DNA of 64,000 bases from Alphaproteobacteria bacterium (lineage in GTDB: Bacteria > Pseudomonadota > Alphaproteobacteria > Caulobacterales > Hyphomonadaceae), in the NCBI GenBank assembly GCA_016125405.1, contig WGLW01000010.1, positions 1 through 64,000 of the forward strand. Direction: 5' to 3'. Both the position numbers and the translations under genes were made by a program. Below the pieces are notes generated by a model that did not search any database, was not told the DNA's origin, and was given only the letters and a program-made list of their open reading frames with translations. This document shows positions 24,580-33,775 of this stretch, one piece after another; the first letter of the stretch is position 1; each line of letters begins with the position of its first letter.

Positions 24580-26178
24580 CTAGCCAGCTCTTGCCAGGCC
24601 CAGATCGAAATCGCCGCTGCGCACCTTTGAAATTTCAGCCAGCAGTTCCCGCTCGGCTACGGGCTTTGAAAGATATCCGGTCATTCCCATCGCAAGATAG
24701 CGTTCGCGATCTCCGCTCATAGCATCCGCGGTAAGAGCGACCACTGGCATACCCGCCCAAGGCTGCCCGCTATCTCGAATGCGCGCCACCGTCGTTGGCC
24801 CGTCCATAACCGGCATATGCATGTCGAGGAGCACAATGTCGAAATGTTCGCGCTCCAGCGCCGCCAGCGCTTCGAGACCATTGACGGCTTCCACAATGTG
24901 CATCTGGAATGGCCGCAGGAAGAGGCTGACGACCTGACGATTGATCGGATGGTCGTCGACAAGAAGGACGCGCAACTGGCTGGCCTTCAAATCCGATCGC
25001 AAGTCTGTCGGCTCCCCTGGCGCATTGGTTGCGCTGCGCGGTGAATTCGCCTTCGCTGGCGCGGCGCGGAAGGATACCGTGAACGTCGAGCCTCGGCCCG
25101 GTTCGCTTTCGACCGTGGCCGAGCCCCCCATCATTTCAGCGAGCCGCCGGGTGATCGACAGACCCAGACCGGTGCCGCCATGCTTGCGTGAGATTGTCTC
25201 ATCCGCCTGCGCGAAGGGCTTGAACAGGCGGCTCAGCGTCTCCTCATCCATGCCCGGTCCGGTATCGCGCACGCGGACTTGGATCAGATGTACTCCGTTG
25301 GCCTGGGCCCTGGAGGAGACATAGGCTTCGATCCGACCGGTTGTGGTGAACTTGATCGCATTCGAGATGAGGTTGGAGACGCATTGCTGGACTCGCACAG
25401 AATCGAGGGCCAGCCATTCGGGAAGTTCGGTGTCCAGCGCCAGGCTCAGCTCAAGACCTTTCTCCTCAGCGCGCGGCCTCCACAGCCGATAGATGCGCCG
25501 CATCAGGTGGGCGATGTCGGTATCCGCCGGAACGATATCGAATTTTCCGGCTTCGATCTTGGAGAGGTCGAGCACATCGTTCAGGAGGGCCATCAGCGTT
25601 TTGCCGGATTCGATGATGGTGGAGAGGAACTCGCGCTGGACGGCGTCGAGTTGGGTGCCTTCGAGAACCTGCGCCATGCCCATCACGCCGTTCAGCGGCG
25701 TACGTATCTCATGGCTCATGTTCGCCAGAAACGCCGATTTCGAGGCCGACGCCGCCTCGGCCGCCCTCTTTGCTCTCTGTAATTCCTGCTTGCGCCGGTT
25801 CAGATCGGTGACGTCAACCGAAATTGCGGCCTTCAGCCCGCGAGACATGGGTCGGAAGGTCACCTGTACCATGCGGTGATCGTCTGTTTGTGTGATGTAG
25901 GTTTTGCCATGGTGGTAGCAGTCGACGAAGAAGTCGGTGTGCTTTTTTATCTCGCTATCCGGCGTATCCGCGGGCATGGCCCGGCGAACAGCCTCTTCGG
26001 TCGATTCGCGATAGCTTAGGCCGCGGGCCACGTCGGCGTAGATGGACGCAAAGCGTCGGCGTGTGGAAGCGTTCGTCAGGATCGGGATGTCGTTTTCATC
26101 ATAGATGGCAATGCCATCATCCAGCGATTCAATCGCCTCCAGCACGGTTTCAATATCAAGATCGGCGTGGGAAGTCAT
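24580..26178 (-). CDS. Hybrid histidine kinase, PAS-HisKA-HATPase-REC (tandem copy A)
   Basis: 532 residues from ATG 26178 (AGGA upstream). No membrane helices, so cytoplasmic. A PAS-like sensor (about 8-130) ends in the PAC-type AAISVDVTDLNRRK. The HisKA phospho-His is H156 in LANMSHEIRTPLNG. The ATPase domain shows N box NAIKF and G boxes RDTGPGM and GGTGLGLSI. The C-terminal receiver domain has D452 (VLLDMHMPVMDG) and a lysine in YLSKP. There is no output domain, so phosphate must pass to a separate phosphotransfer protein. It is a close paralogue of the next gene, 95 bases away. Confidence 0.93.
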   Translation of the reverse strand: MTSHADLDIETVLEAIESLDDGIAIYDENDIPILTNASTRRRFASIYADVARGLSYRESTEEAVRRAMPADTPDSEIKKHTDFFVDCYHHGKTYITQTDDHRMVQVTFRPMSRGLKAAISVDVTDLNRRKQELQRAKRAAEAASASKSAFLANMSHEIRTPLNGVMGMAQVLEGTQLDAVQREFLSTIIESGKTLMALLNDVLDLSKIEAGKFDIVPADTDIAHLMRRIYRLWRPRAEEKGLELSLALDTELPEWLALDSVRVQQCVSNLISNAIKFTTTGRIEAYVSSRAQANGVHLIQVRVRDTGPGMDEETLSRLFKPFAQADETISRKHGGTGLGLSITRRLAEMMGGSATVESEPGRGSTFTVSFRAAPAKANSPRSATNAPGEPTDLRSDLKASQLRVLLVDDHPINRQVVSLFLRPFQMHIVEAVNGLEALAALEREHFDIVLLDMHMPVMDGPTTVARIRDSGQPWAGMPVVALTADAMSGDRERYLAMGMTGYLSKPVAERELLAEISKVRSGDFDLGLARAG

Positions 26179-26273
26179 TTGTCCGTCCTGAGGCCGGCGG
26201 CAACAATCCGGCGGATACTCGTCAGTACCCGCCAAATCTTAATTGGACGAAAAGTCGCCGCGTAGCGGGGCGA

Positions 26274-27878
26274 TCAGCCTGTGGCCTCAAGCGGCTGCCG
26301 GGTCGGAATCCAGGCGCCTTCACCGCGCACACGCGCAATTTCGGCCAGCAATTCGCGCTCGGCCAGCGGTTTGGATAGATAGCCGGTCATGCCCATGGCG
26401 AGATAGCGTTCCTTGTCGCCGCTCATCGCATCGGCGGTGAGGGCGATCACCGGTACGCTCGACCAGGATTCATGGCTGTTCCGGATACGGGCGACGGCCG
26501 TAGGTCCGTCCATCACCGGCATGTGCATGTCCATAAGGACGATGTCGAAAGGCTGGCGCTCGAGCGCTTCAAGAGCCTCGGCGCCGTCGACCGCCTCGAC
26601 GATGTGCATGTTGAAGGGGCGCAGGAACAGCGCCGCGACCTGCCGGTTGATCGGATGATCGTCGACCAGAAGCACGCGCAGATTGCTGGATTTCAGCATT
26701 TCAAGGATATCGCCCGTCTGCGCCACAGGTTCGCCTGGGGCGGCGGCCCGCGGCTGGGCGGCGCCCGCGCGGAAAGACACGGTGAACGTGGAGCCCCGGC
26801 CCTTTTCGCTCTCGGCGGTCGCCGTTCCGCCCATCATCTCCGCAAGCCGCCGCGTGATCGAAAGTCCAAGTCCTGTGCCGCCATGACTGCGCGATATGGT
26901 TTCGTCGGCCTGCGCAAACGGCTTGAAGAGACGATCCAGAGTTTCGTCATCCATCCCGGGTCCCGTGTCGCGCACACGAACCCGGATAAGGTGTTCCTGA
27001 TCGGACAGCGCGGTCGCCGAGGCGAAAATCTCCACGCGGCCCTTCTCGGTGAACTTGATTGCGTTGGAGACAAGGTTGGAGATGCACTGCTGCACGCGCA
27101 CCTGGTCGAAGGACACGAAGCCAGGCAGGTCGGCATCGAAGGCGAGGGTCAGCTCCAGACCTTTTTCCTCGGCGCGCGGCCGCCACAGTTTCAGCTGACG
27201 CCGCAACACATGCGCAAGATTGGCGTCCGAAGCGACGATATCGAATTTCCCGGCTTCGATCTTGGAGAGGTCGAGAACATCGTTGAGCAAGGCCATCAGG
27301 GTCTTGCCGGATTCGATGATCGTCGAGACGAACTCCTTCTGCGCCGCGTCGAGATTTGTTCCTTCCAGAACCTGGGCCATGCCCATAACGCCGTTCAGCG
27401 GCGTGCGAATCTCATGGCTCATGTTCGCCAGAAACGCGGACTTCGAGGCGTTTGCCATTTCCGCCTGCTTGCGCGCCTTCTTGAGTTCGATCTCGCGGTT
27501 GCGCAGGTCGGTCACATCGATCGAGATGCCCGCCTTTCGGCCGTTCGACATCGGCCGGAACGTCGCCAGCACATAGCGGCCGTCCTCGGTTGTCGTGGGA
27601 TAGGTTTCGTTGTGCAGGTATTTTGCGTGGATGCTCTCCGCCCGGCGCGTAATTTCTTCCTCGCTCATCTCCGGCGTCGCGCGCCGCACCGCGGAGGCGA
27701 TCGCCCTGGGCTGTTCAACGCCATTTATGAGGTCGGTGTAGAACTTGTTGAACCGGTCCATCGCGACCTGGTTCACGAACAGCGGGCGGCCGCTTTCGTC
27801 ATAGATCGCGATGCCGTCATTGAGCACCTCAAGCGCCTCAAGCACGGTCTCGACATCAAGCTTGTTGGCATCGTCCAT
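26274..27878 (-). CDS. Hybrid histidine kinase, PAS-HisKA-HATPase-REC (tandem copy B)
   Basis: 534 residues, same domain order as the downstream paralogue: PAS-like region (DGIAIYDESGRPLFVNQVAM), HisKA with H155 in ANMSHEIRTPLNG, ATPase (NAIKF, RDTGPGM, GGTGLGLSI) and receiver with D450 (VLMDMHMPVMDG). The kinase cores of the two copies are almost alike over long stretches while the PAS parts differ much more. This is the pattern expected when duplicated kinases keep one phosphorelay partner but sense different signals (inference). Soluble, with no membrane segment. Confidence 0.93.
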   Translation of the reverse strand: MDDANKLDVETVLEALEVLNDGIAIYDESGRPLFVNQVAMDRFNKFYTDLINGVEQPRAIASAVRRATPEMSEEEITRRAESIHAKYLHNETYPTTTEDGRYVLATFRPMSNGRKAGISIDVTDLRNREIELKKARKQAEMANASKSAFLANMSHEIRTPLNGVMGMAQVLEGTNLDAAQKEFVSTIIESGKTLMALLNDVLDLSKIEAGKFDIVASDANLAHVLRRQLKLWRPRAEEKGLELTLAFDADLPGFVSFDQVRVQQCISNLVSNAIKFTEKGRVEIFASATALSDQEHLIRVRVRDTGPGMDDETLDRLFKPFAQADETISRSHGGTGLGLSITRRLAEMMGGTATAESEKGRGSTFTVSFRAGAAQPRAAAPGEPVAQTGDILEMLKSSNLRVLLVDDHPINRQVAALFLRPFNMHIVEAVDGAEALEALERQPFDIVLMDMHMPVMDGPTAVARIRNSHESWSSVPVIALTADAMSGDKERYLAMGMTGYLSKPLAERELLAEIARVRGEGAWIPTRQPLEATG

Positions 27879-28096
27879 CGGTCGGTCCGTCCCGTGGTCG
27901 CAGGGGATTCCATTCCTCCACGACGCGAGGGGGAGGGTCGGCCAACTAGGTTAAGGCTTGCTTTGTCTGCGTTCACCTCGCCCCCAACACGGGCCCCGCC
28001 CGGTGCGGTTCTGGCGAATTCCAGTTTCGCTGGGTGCGTTTACGTAGCGTCCGATGGGGCGATTTCTTCCAGCAATGTCTGGCGCAGACGAATCCG

Positions 28097-28600
28097 TCAG
28101 CCCTTGCGCGTGGAGCAACCGGTCGCGGCCTGCCGGACCAGACGCAGCTCGGAGGTCAGGTTGAGCCAGCGCTCCGCCCCGATTCGCTCGACCAGTTCCG
28201 ACTGGACCATTTTCCATGCCGGTGTTGCGGCATCAATCGCCACGCGGCCCTTGGCCGTAAGACTCAAGAGGCGCTGTCTGCGGTCTTCGCCCGGCCGGAT
28301 CGCCACCTGACCGGCATCGACCAGCGGCCGGACCGCCCGCGGCACGCCGGATGCGTCCATGCCCAGTATCTGCGCGAGAGCGCCGACGGTCAGCGGTCCC
28401 ATGTTTCGCAGCGTCATCATCAAATTGAACTGATGGCCCGTCAGACCGTAAGGAGCGAGCGCCGGATCATAGGCGGAAACGACGGCGCGTGAGGTCCGAG
28501 CCACATGGCGAAGCAGGCAGGCGTCGGGCGACAGCGCTGAACCCGGTTTCGGAGAGGCGTCAACTGTTCCGGTTGTGGTCGCCGAGATCTGGTCCGCCAT
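28097..28600 (-). CDS. MarR-family transcriptional regulator
   Basis: 167 residues from ATG 28600. Winged-helix core: LTGHQFNLMMTLRNMGPLTVGALAQILGMDASGVPRAVRPLVDAGQV (helix-turn-helix) followed by the wing RPGEDRRQRLLSLTAKG. MarR dimers repress nearby genes, often exporters, and release DNA on binding phenolic ligands. It is the last gene downstream of an EamA exporter on the same strand, 64 bases away, so it may control that transporter (inference). Confidence 0.9.
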   Translation of the reverse strand: MADQISATTTGTVDASPKPGSALSPDACLLRHVARTSRAVVSAYDPALAPYGLTGHQFNLMMTLRNMGPLTVGALAQILGMDASGVPRAVRPLVDAGQVAIRPGEDRRQRLLSLTAKGRVAIDAATPAWKMVQSELVERIGAERWLNLTSELRLVRQAATGCSTRKG

Positions 28601-28664
28601 GAAGATTTCCCCAGCGCCTGGCTCATTTTCCTGCGCGCTCAATATGGACCCGTGCCCGACAGGG

Positions 28665-29537
28665 TCAACGCCTTCCGGCCAGCCACACGCCCAGCAAAAC
28701 CAGCGCCGCACCTGCAATCTGCACGGGCGTGAGAACCTCGCCGAACAGGCGCCATGCCAGGATCGCGCTGGTCACCGGCTGCACCAGCAGCAGAACGCCA
28801 GCTGCGGCTGCCGGCGTTCGCCCCACGCCGACAGCGATCAACGCCTGACCTGTCGAGTGTGCGATTGCCGCCAGCGCCAGGGGCGCCAATAGCCAGCTGG
28901 CGTCGGGCGGAATGAGACTCTCGCGTGTGACGCCCGACGCGATCGCCGCGACAACCGCTTCGGCGATTGTCGCCCAGAACAGGATGTGCAGGCCAGTCTC
29001 CGCTCGCCGCGCCAGCTTGGTGAAGAAGATCGACAGGCTCACCATCACGGCGGCGCCCAGCGCAAGCAGGTCGCCCGCAAGCGTTCCTTCGCTGATCGAT
29101 CCGGCGCCGCGCGACAGCAACAGCGCGCCGGTGAGGGCGATGGGCGCTGCAATGATCCAGATGCGGTGCGGCCGCTCCTTCAGCGCCACCCATGCGATCA
29201 GCCCGACGGACGCGCTGCCGAGGTTGACCAGAAAGGTGGCGTTGGCGACTGAAGTGAGTTTCAGCGACGTATGCCACAGCGCGATATCGACGCCGAAGAA
29301 CACACCAGACACGATGGCGAACAGCGATGGCCGGCCGATGCGTCCGCCAAGCCCATAGATCAGTGCGGCCAGCATCGGCAGCGCGAAGATGAAACGCCAG
29401 AAAGCGGTCGCCTGCGGGCCGAAGTGCGAGAGACGCAGGCCGATCGGAGCAAAGCCGATCGCAATGGCGCCGCCCAGCATCATCAGCGGTCCGAGCCAGA
29501 TGCGCGCGGAAGAGGCAGGGCGGGCGCTAGCGGTCAT
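28665..29537 (-). CDS. EamA/DMT-superfamily transporter
   Basis: 290 residues with ten predicted hydrophobic helices arranged as two EamA repeats of five. Typical patterns include FWRFIFALPMLAALIYGL, FFGVDIALWHTSLKLTSVANATFLVNLGSASVGL and, in the second repeat, AGVLLLVQPVTSAILAWRLFGEVLTPVQIAGAALVLLGVWLA. Such proteins export amino acids, nucleosides or drugs; substrate unknown. It overlaps gluQ by four bases (ATGA), so it is co-transcribed with it, and precedes a MarR regulator. Confidence 0.9.
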   Translation of the reverse strand: MTASARPASSARIWLGPLMMLGGAIAIGFAPIGLRLSHFGPQATAFWRFIFALPMLAALIYGLGGRIGRPSLFAIVSGVFFGVDIALWHTSLKLTSVANATFLVNLGSASVGLIAWVALKERPHRIWIIAAPIALTGALLLSRGAGSISEGTLAGDLLALGAAVMVSLSIFFTKLARRAETGLHILFWATIAEAVVAAIASGVTRESLIPPDASWLLAPLALAAIAHSTGQALIAVGVGRTPAAAAGVLLLVQPVTSAILAWRLFGEVLTPVQIAGAALVLLGVWLAGRR

Positions 29538-30412
29538 GGGCCGGACAATCCGATTCGGTTTCTTATGTCGGCCGGGCTTGCGCCCGATGCCCGCAAGGAC
29601 GCAAGCGTGAGCGCGCGATCACGCTTTGCGTATCGCTTTCCCGATTCGTCCGTCAGCAGCCTGTGATGGCGATAGACCGGCGTCGGCAGGCCAAGCAGCC
29701 GCTGCAGCAGCACGTGCACGTGAGTCGAGGCAAAGAGATCCTCGCCTCGCGTGATGTGAGTAACTCCCTGCAGCGCATCGTCGTGCGTCACGGCGAGGTG
29801 ATAGCTGGCCGGGCAGTCCTTGCGCGCGATTATTACATCGCCGGCAAGGTTGGGACGCGCGCGAACGGTCCCATGTTCTCCGTTCGGTCCCGATCCCTCT
29901 TCCTCGAAATCCATTTGGGAGAATTCTTCGCCCAGCAGGTCTTGTGAATAATTCATCGAGAGGCGCCAGGCGAAGGGTTGTCCCTGAGTCAGCCTCGCTT
30001 CCTCCTCGTCGCGGCTCATTTGATTCACAGGCCCGCGATAGATGACGCCGTCCGGTCCCTCGCCCTCGCCATGCGGCGCCTGCGTGCTGGCCTCGGCGAT
30101 TTCGCGCCGAGTCAGAAAACAGCGGTAGACCACACCGAGCCCGCGCAGACGTGACAGGGCCACATCGTAGTCGGCGAAATGTTCGGACTGGCGGCGCGCC
30201 GGCGTCTCCCATTCCAGTCCGAGCCAGGCGAGGTCCTGCTCGATCGCTGATTCGAATTCCGGCCGGCTGCGCGTCTGGTCGATGTCCTCGATGCGCAGCA
30301 GGAAGCGGCCTCCCGCCTCGCGGGCCTGATCGAACGCGCTCATCGCCGAATAAGCGTGGCCAAGGTGCAGCAGGCCTGTCGGGCTCGGCGCGAATCGCGT
30401 GACGAAGGTCAT
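29534..30412 (-). CDS. gluQ: Glutamyl-Q tRNA(Asp) synthetase
   Basis: 292 residues. This is a truncated glutamyl-tRNA synthetase paralogue without anticodon-binding domain. It shows RFAPSPTGLLHLGHAYSA (HIGH-type motif HLGH), LRIEDIDQTRSRPEF, DVIIARKDCPASYHLAVTHDDA, and the KMSKS-like KRYAKRDRAL. It attaches glutamate to the queuosine base of tRNA-Asp. ATG at 30412 lies four bases after the stop of the DUF3445 gene; the frame is open further upstream but that part overlaps the DUF3445 gene and was discarded. It overlaps the EamA gene by four bases. Confidence 0.93.
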   Translation of the reverse strand: MTFVTRFAPSPTGLLHLGHAYSAMSAFDQAREAGGRFLLRIEDIDQTRSRPEFESAIEQDLAWLGLEWETPARRQSEHFADYDVALSRLRGLGVVYRCFLTRREIAEASTQAPHGEGEGPDGVIYRGPVNQMSRDEEEARLTQGQPFAWRLSMNYSQDLLGEEFSQMDFEEEGSGPNGEHGTVRARPNLAGDVIIARKDCPASYHLAVTHDDALQGVTHITRGEDLFASTHVHVLLQRLLGLPTPVYRHHRLLTDESGKRYAKRDRALTLASLRASGASPADIRNRIGLSGP

Positions 30413-30416
30413 GGCG

Positions 30417-31226
30417 TCAGGGCGCTTCCTTCGGCCGGTGCTCCAGAAGCCGCCGCCTCTCTTCCTGCGAGAGGGAATCCTCCGGCACGATCCATGTGTG
30501 GATTGTGAAGACAATCGCTCGCGTGGCCGGCAGCCGACGCAATGTTTGGCGTTCGACCCGGACCCATACCGGGGCGGCGGGATCGAAGGCGCGCCGGTCA
30601 TCCTCGGTGCGCGGATGAAACAGCCTGGGCGTGTTGTAGCGCAGCACATTGGCGCGCCACACCGGCGCATCGTCCCGCAGATGGTCGAAGACGCGCTGCA
30701 CGCGTTGCGCAAGCGCATCATCGTATCGCGCGACAGGCTCGTGGATTGCCGCCAGCGGTCGCCCGATCTTTTCGCTGAGCGTCCAGCTCGCGGGAAAGGC
30801 TGTCAGCGCCGCAACCAGGATGTGCCCCGCTTCTCCGGGTTCAAGAACCAGCAGGTCCTCCTGCACAAGGCGGCCGGCGACAACAAGCGGGTCATCTCCT
30901 TCGAGCGCCACGCGGGCGCCGTCGGGCCGCAGGATTGTCTTGCCTTCCCGCGCATAGCCTGGCCGGGAAAGAACATCGTTCGCCACCAGTTCGAGAACCT
31001 CGCGCGAAGCGGCCTCCGAACCGGGCATGGCTGCGTGTACATCGCCGCGGCGCGTTGCGACGAGATCGTCGCGCAGCGCCATCTGACCGGCGAACGCCTC
31101 ATCGCACCACAGCCAGCCGGACTCGCCGACCGGCTGCAGGCCCGGAAGGCGGCCCTGCATCGGGTCCATCCACGGCTTAACGCCGAGGATCGACTGGCAG
31201 ATGACAGGGTAGGGTGCGGTCGCCAT
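30417..31226 (-). CDS. DUF3445 (heme-dependent oxidative N-demethylase-like) protein
   Basis: 269 residues from ATG 31226. Conserved blocks of the DUF3445/HDOD family are visible: VAGRLVQEDLLVLEP, AALTAFPASWTLSEKIGRPLAAIHEPVA, WRANVLRYNTPRLFHP and WVRVERQTLRRLPATRAIVFTIHTWIVP. Characterised relatives are the heme subunit of an enzyme that oxidatively demethylates secondary amines. No partner subunit is next door. It is the first gene of an apparent four-gene operon with gluQ, EamA and MarR genes. Confidence 0.8.
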   Translation of the reverse strand: MATAPYPVICQSILGVKPWMDPMQGRLPGLQPVGESGWLWCDEAFAGQMALRDDLVATRRGDVHAAMPGSEAASREVLELVANDVLSRPGYAREGKTILRPDGARVALEGDDPLVVAGRLVQEDLLVLEPGEAGHILVAALTAFPASWTLSEKIGRPLAAIHEPVARYDDALAQRVQRVFDHLRDDAPVWRANVLRYNTPRLFHPRTEDDRRAFDPAAPVWVRVERQTLRRLPATRAIVFTIHTWIVPEDSLSQEERRRLLEHRPKEAP

Positions 31227-31326
31227 GCTGTCGCTTCCCACATCTGGGACAATCTGGCGAGCGCGGCGCTTGCCCATATGATCGCTGCGGTTCTATCTCT
31301 CGCAAACGGGACGCGAGATCGTTGTC

Positions 31327-31965
31327 ATGGATGTCACCAACGCCGCCGAACTCAGGACGGCCGTGAAAAAACTGGCGAAGGGCTGTCCGATCATGCGCGC
31401 CGCGCACAAATCGGTCGGCGTGCCCGAATGGCGGACGCGTCAGGGCAATTATGCCGGCCTCGCGCGCATCATCGCCTACCAGCAACTCTCCACCAAGGCC
31501 GCCGGTACGATCTGGGGCCGCGTCGAGGTGCTGCTGAAAAAGGTGACGCCGAAGACCGTGCTCGCCGCCGACATCGACGACCTGCGCGCCTGCGGCCTGT
31601 CGCGGCCCAAGATCAGCCATATCCGGTCCATCGCCGCCGCGGTCGAGGATGGCTCCCTGAATTTCCGCCGCATCGCCAGGGCTTCCGACGACGACGCCCG
31701 CGCCGAGATGGTGGCGGTAAAGGGCATCGGGCCCTGGACGGCCGATGTCTATCTGATGTTCTGCCTTGGCCGGCACGACGTGTTTCCGCATGCCGACATC
31801 GGGCTCTCTGAGGCCTACCGGATGATCGCCGAGGAAGACGACCGCCATCCGCCCAAGGCCTTTCTGGAAATCGGCGAGCGCTGGCGGCCCTATCGGGGGG
31901 TGGCGGCGCACATGTTGTGGGCCTACATTAATGCGACTCGAGAACGGCAGACCGGCGGAGCGTGA
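31327..31965 (+). CDS. DNA-3-methyladenine glycosylase (AlkA-like, HhH-GPD)
   Basis: 212 residues. HhH-GPD superfamily: IIAYQQLSTKAAGTIWGRV (helical barrel), a hairpin VKGIGPWTADVYLMFCLG and the catalytic Asp in VFPHADIGL. There is no iron-sulfur cluster. It matches short AlkA-type glycosylases that remove alkylated purines. It begins about 100 bases from the divergent DUF3445 gene. Together with mutY and the uracil-DNA-glycosylase-like gene it adds to three base-excision genes in this window. Confidence 0.9.
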   Translation: MDVTNAAELRTAVKKLAKGCPIMRAAHKSVGVPEWRTRQGNYAGLARIIAYQQLSTKAAGTIWGRVEVLLKKVTPKTVLAADIDDLRACGLSRPKISHIRSIAAAVEDGSLNFRRIARASDDDARAEMVAVKGIGPWTADVYLMFCLGRHDVFPHADIGLSEAYRMIAEEDDRHPPKAFLEIGERWRPYRGVAAHMLWAYINATRERQTGGA

Positions 31966-32159
31966 TTTTACGGCCTCAAATTCAGGCGAGGTCGTAAATC
32001 GTCTGGCCAGACGGCTGGACACATCGCCCCGCAGTCACGATGCTGTCTTCGAGAATCGCTTAGACTCCGGCTGCTGGAGCCATGTGGCGCAGCTGGAGAG
32101 ACTGGCCGGACCCGCCTGGCACGCGGCTTTCCCGCCCAAATGGACGAGTGAGACGACGC

Positions 32160-32723
32160 ATGGCGGAAGTGATTTCCCACGCGCCCTCCGGTTGCCCAGC
32201 GCTGGTGCTGAACGCCGATTTCCGGCCGCTCTCTTATTATCCCCTGTCGCTCTGGCCCTGGCAGGAGGTGATCAAGGCTGTGTTCCTTGAGCGCGTCGAC
32301 GTGGTCGCGGAGTACGACCAGTACGTTCATTCGCCCTCCCTCACCATGCGCATCCCGTCGGTGATCGCGCTGCGCGAGTTCGTGCGTCAGGACCGTCCGC
32401 CGGCTTTCACGCGGTTCAACGTGTTCCTGCGCGACGGCTTCGAGTGCGCCTATTGCGGCTCCACCGAAGACCTGACCTTCGACCACGTTATCCCGCGCTC
32501 GAAGGGCGGGCGTACCAGCTGGGAAAACATCGTCGCCGCCTGCAGCCCCTGCAACCTGCGCAAGGGTGGACGGTTGCCGCGCGAAGTGCGCATGCATCCG
32601 CATGTGCGCCCGCACCGGCCGTCGACCTACGAACTGCAGGAAATCGGCCGGCGCTTTCCGCCGAACCACCTCCACGCCACGTGGCTCGACTATCTCTACT
32701 GGGATGTCGAACTGGAAGGCTGA
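32160..32723 (+). CDS. HNH endonuclease family protein
   Basis: 187 residues. The C-terminal half contains the HNH domain: FLRDGFECAYCGSTEDLTFDHVIP with a first Cys pair, RSKGGRTSWENIVAACSPCN and a second Cys pair, giving a zinc-stabilised beta-beta-alpha metal site. The N-terminal region (PALVLNADFRPLSYYPLSLW) is typical of a chromosomal HNH family found singly in many alphaproteobacteria; a role in repair or restriction is unproven. ATG at 32160 was chosen because conserved sequence starts there. Confidence 0.88.
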   Translation: MAEVISHAPSGCPALVLNADFRPLSYYPLSLWPWQEVIKAVFLERVDVVAEYDQYVHSPSLTMRIPSVIALREFVRQDRPPAFTRFNVFLRDGFECAYCGSTEDLTFDHVIPRSKGGRTSWENIVAACSPCNLRKGGRLPREVRMHPHVRPHRPSTYELQEIGRRFPPNHLHATWLDYLYWDVELEG

Positions 32724-32866
32724 GGGGAATCCCGGCTCGAGGACGGATCGGGTCTCGGCGTCCATTCCGGACTCGTGGGGAAAGCGTTGCGTCGCCGGGC
32801 GGATATATGGCGTTTGCCGTATGCCGTTGCGGGTCTATCCTCCTGTCGCCGCAAGGGATGGAAGCC

Positions 32867-33142
32867 ATGAGCTACGCTGTCGGCCCTGGTGATCTGGTTA
32901 TCTGCGTCAATGTCGCGCCCAACCATGTCACGGGTGAGCCAGTGCCACTCGTCGCCGGGGAAACCTACCGCGTTCTGGCGGTCATGGAATTCGCCTGCCC
33001 GTGCGGGCGTTCCGACGCCCTGCTCGATGTCGGCGTCGATTTCGCATGGTGCCAGACCCGCTTCCGGCTCTATCCCAAACCAAGGGCCCAGACCACGACG
33101 CGCAAAATCTCCGCTCCGAAGCGAAAGGAGAAGGTGCGATGA
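32867..33142 (+). CDS. Small hypothetical protein with CxC motif
   Basis: About 91 residues. It begins MSYAVGPGDLVICVNVAP and contains FACPCGR and a later Cys in FAWCQTRF, followed by a basic, Ser/Lys/Arg-rich tail. Three cysteines might bind a metal, but no known family was recognised. AAGGG lies nine bases before this ATG; an ATG nine bases earlier has it too close. It follows the HNH gene after about 140 bases. Confidence 0.6.
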   Translation: MSYAVGPGDLVICVNVAPNHVTGEPVPLVAGETYRVLAVMEFACPCGRSDALLDVGVDFAWCQTRFRLYPKPRAQTTTRKISAPKRKEKVR

Positions 33143-33244
33143 CAAGCGTGTCTGCTGTTGGGTTGCGCGGTCGAATGTGTGCCTGACGGCTGTCGATGAC
33201 TTCCGGATTGTCCGCCTCCGCCCGCAAGCTCACGGACCGGATGC

Positions 33245-33775
33245 CTAGACCTTCTCGCTGATCCGGATCGCCATACGGCATCCGGTTCGGATCAGCGCCG
33301 AGAGCAGGGGATAGCCCGGCGCCTCGGCCGCGCCTTCCGCGGTTGCAAGGTCCTTGTGGGCGACTTCCTCGTCGCGGAATTTCGCTAGCTGCGCGGCCAG
33401 CGTCTCATCGCCCGACTCTTCGAGTTCGGCGACCTGATCGCCATAGTGTTCCTCGATCACGCTCTCCACCGCTTCGGTGCAGGCGTGCGCGGCCTTCTCG
33501 CCAAGCAACGCGGTGCCGACGCCAAGTGCGAAGCCGGCGACATTCCAGATGGGCGACATCGCCGTGGGTCGTACGTGGCCGGCGGCCAGCAGCGTGTCGA
33601 AGGCGTCGAGATGGGCCTGCTCCTGCCCGGCCATTTCCTGCAGCTGTCCGGTGATGCGCTCATGCCCTGCTCGACGCTCGAACACCGCGAGCTGCCCACG
33701 ATAGATCGCCACGGCGCCGTATTCGCCGGCATGATCGACGCGCAGCATTTCATCTCGGCGTCGAGGCTTGGTCAT
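33245..33775 (-). CDS. coq7: 2-nonaprenyl-3-methyl-6-methoxy-1,4-benzoquinol hydroxylase (Coq7)
   Basis: 176 residues. Di-iron carboxylate protein with the ferritin-like ligand pattern: MLRVDHAGEYGAV, EMAGQEQAHLDAF, VIEEHYGDQ and RDEEVAHKDLA. It hydroxylates demethoxyubiquinol, the penultimate step of ubiquinone synthesis, at the inner membrane. The ATG overlaps the stop of dsbB by four bases, so the two are in one operon; both depend on quinone, since DsbB passes electrons to ubiquinone. Confidence 0.95.
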   Translation of the reverse strand: MTKPRRRDEMLRVDHAGEYGAVAIYRGQLAVFERRAGHERITGQLQEMAGQEQAHLDAFDTLLAAGHVRPTAMSPIWNVAGFALGVGTALLGEKAAHACTEAVESVIEEHYGDQVAELEESGDETLAAQLAKFRDEEVAHKDLATAEGAAEAPGYPLLSALIRTGCRMAIRISEKV

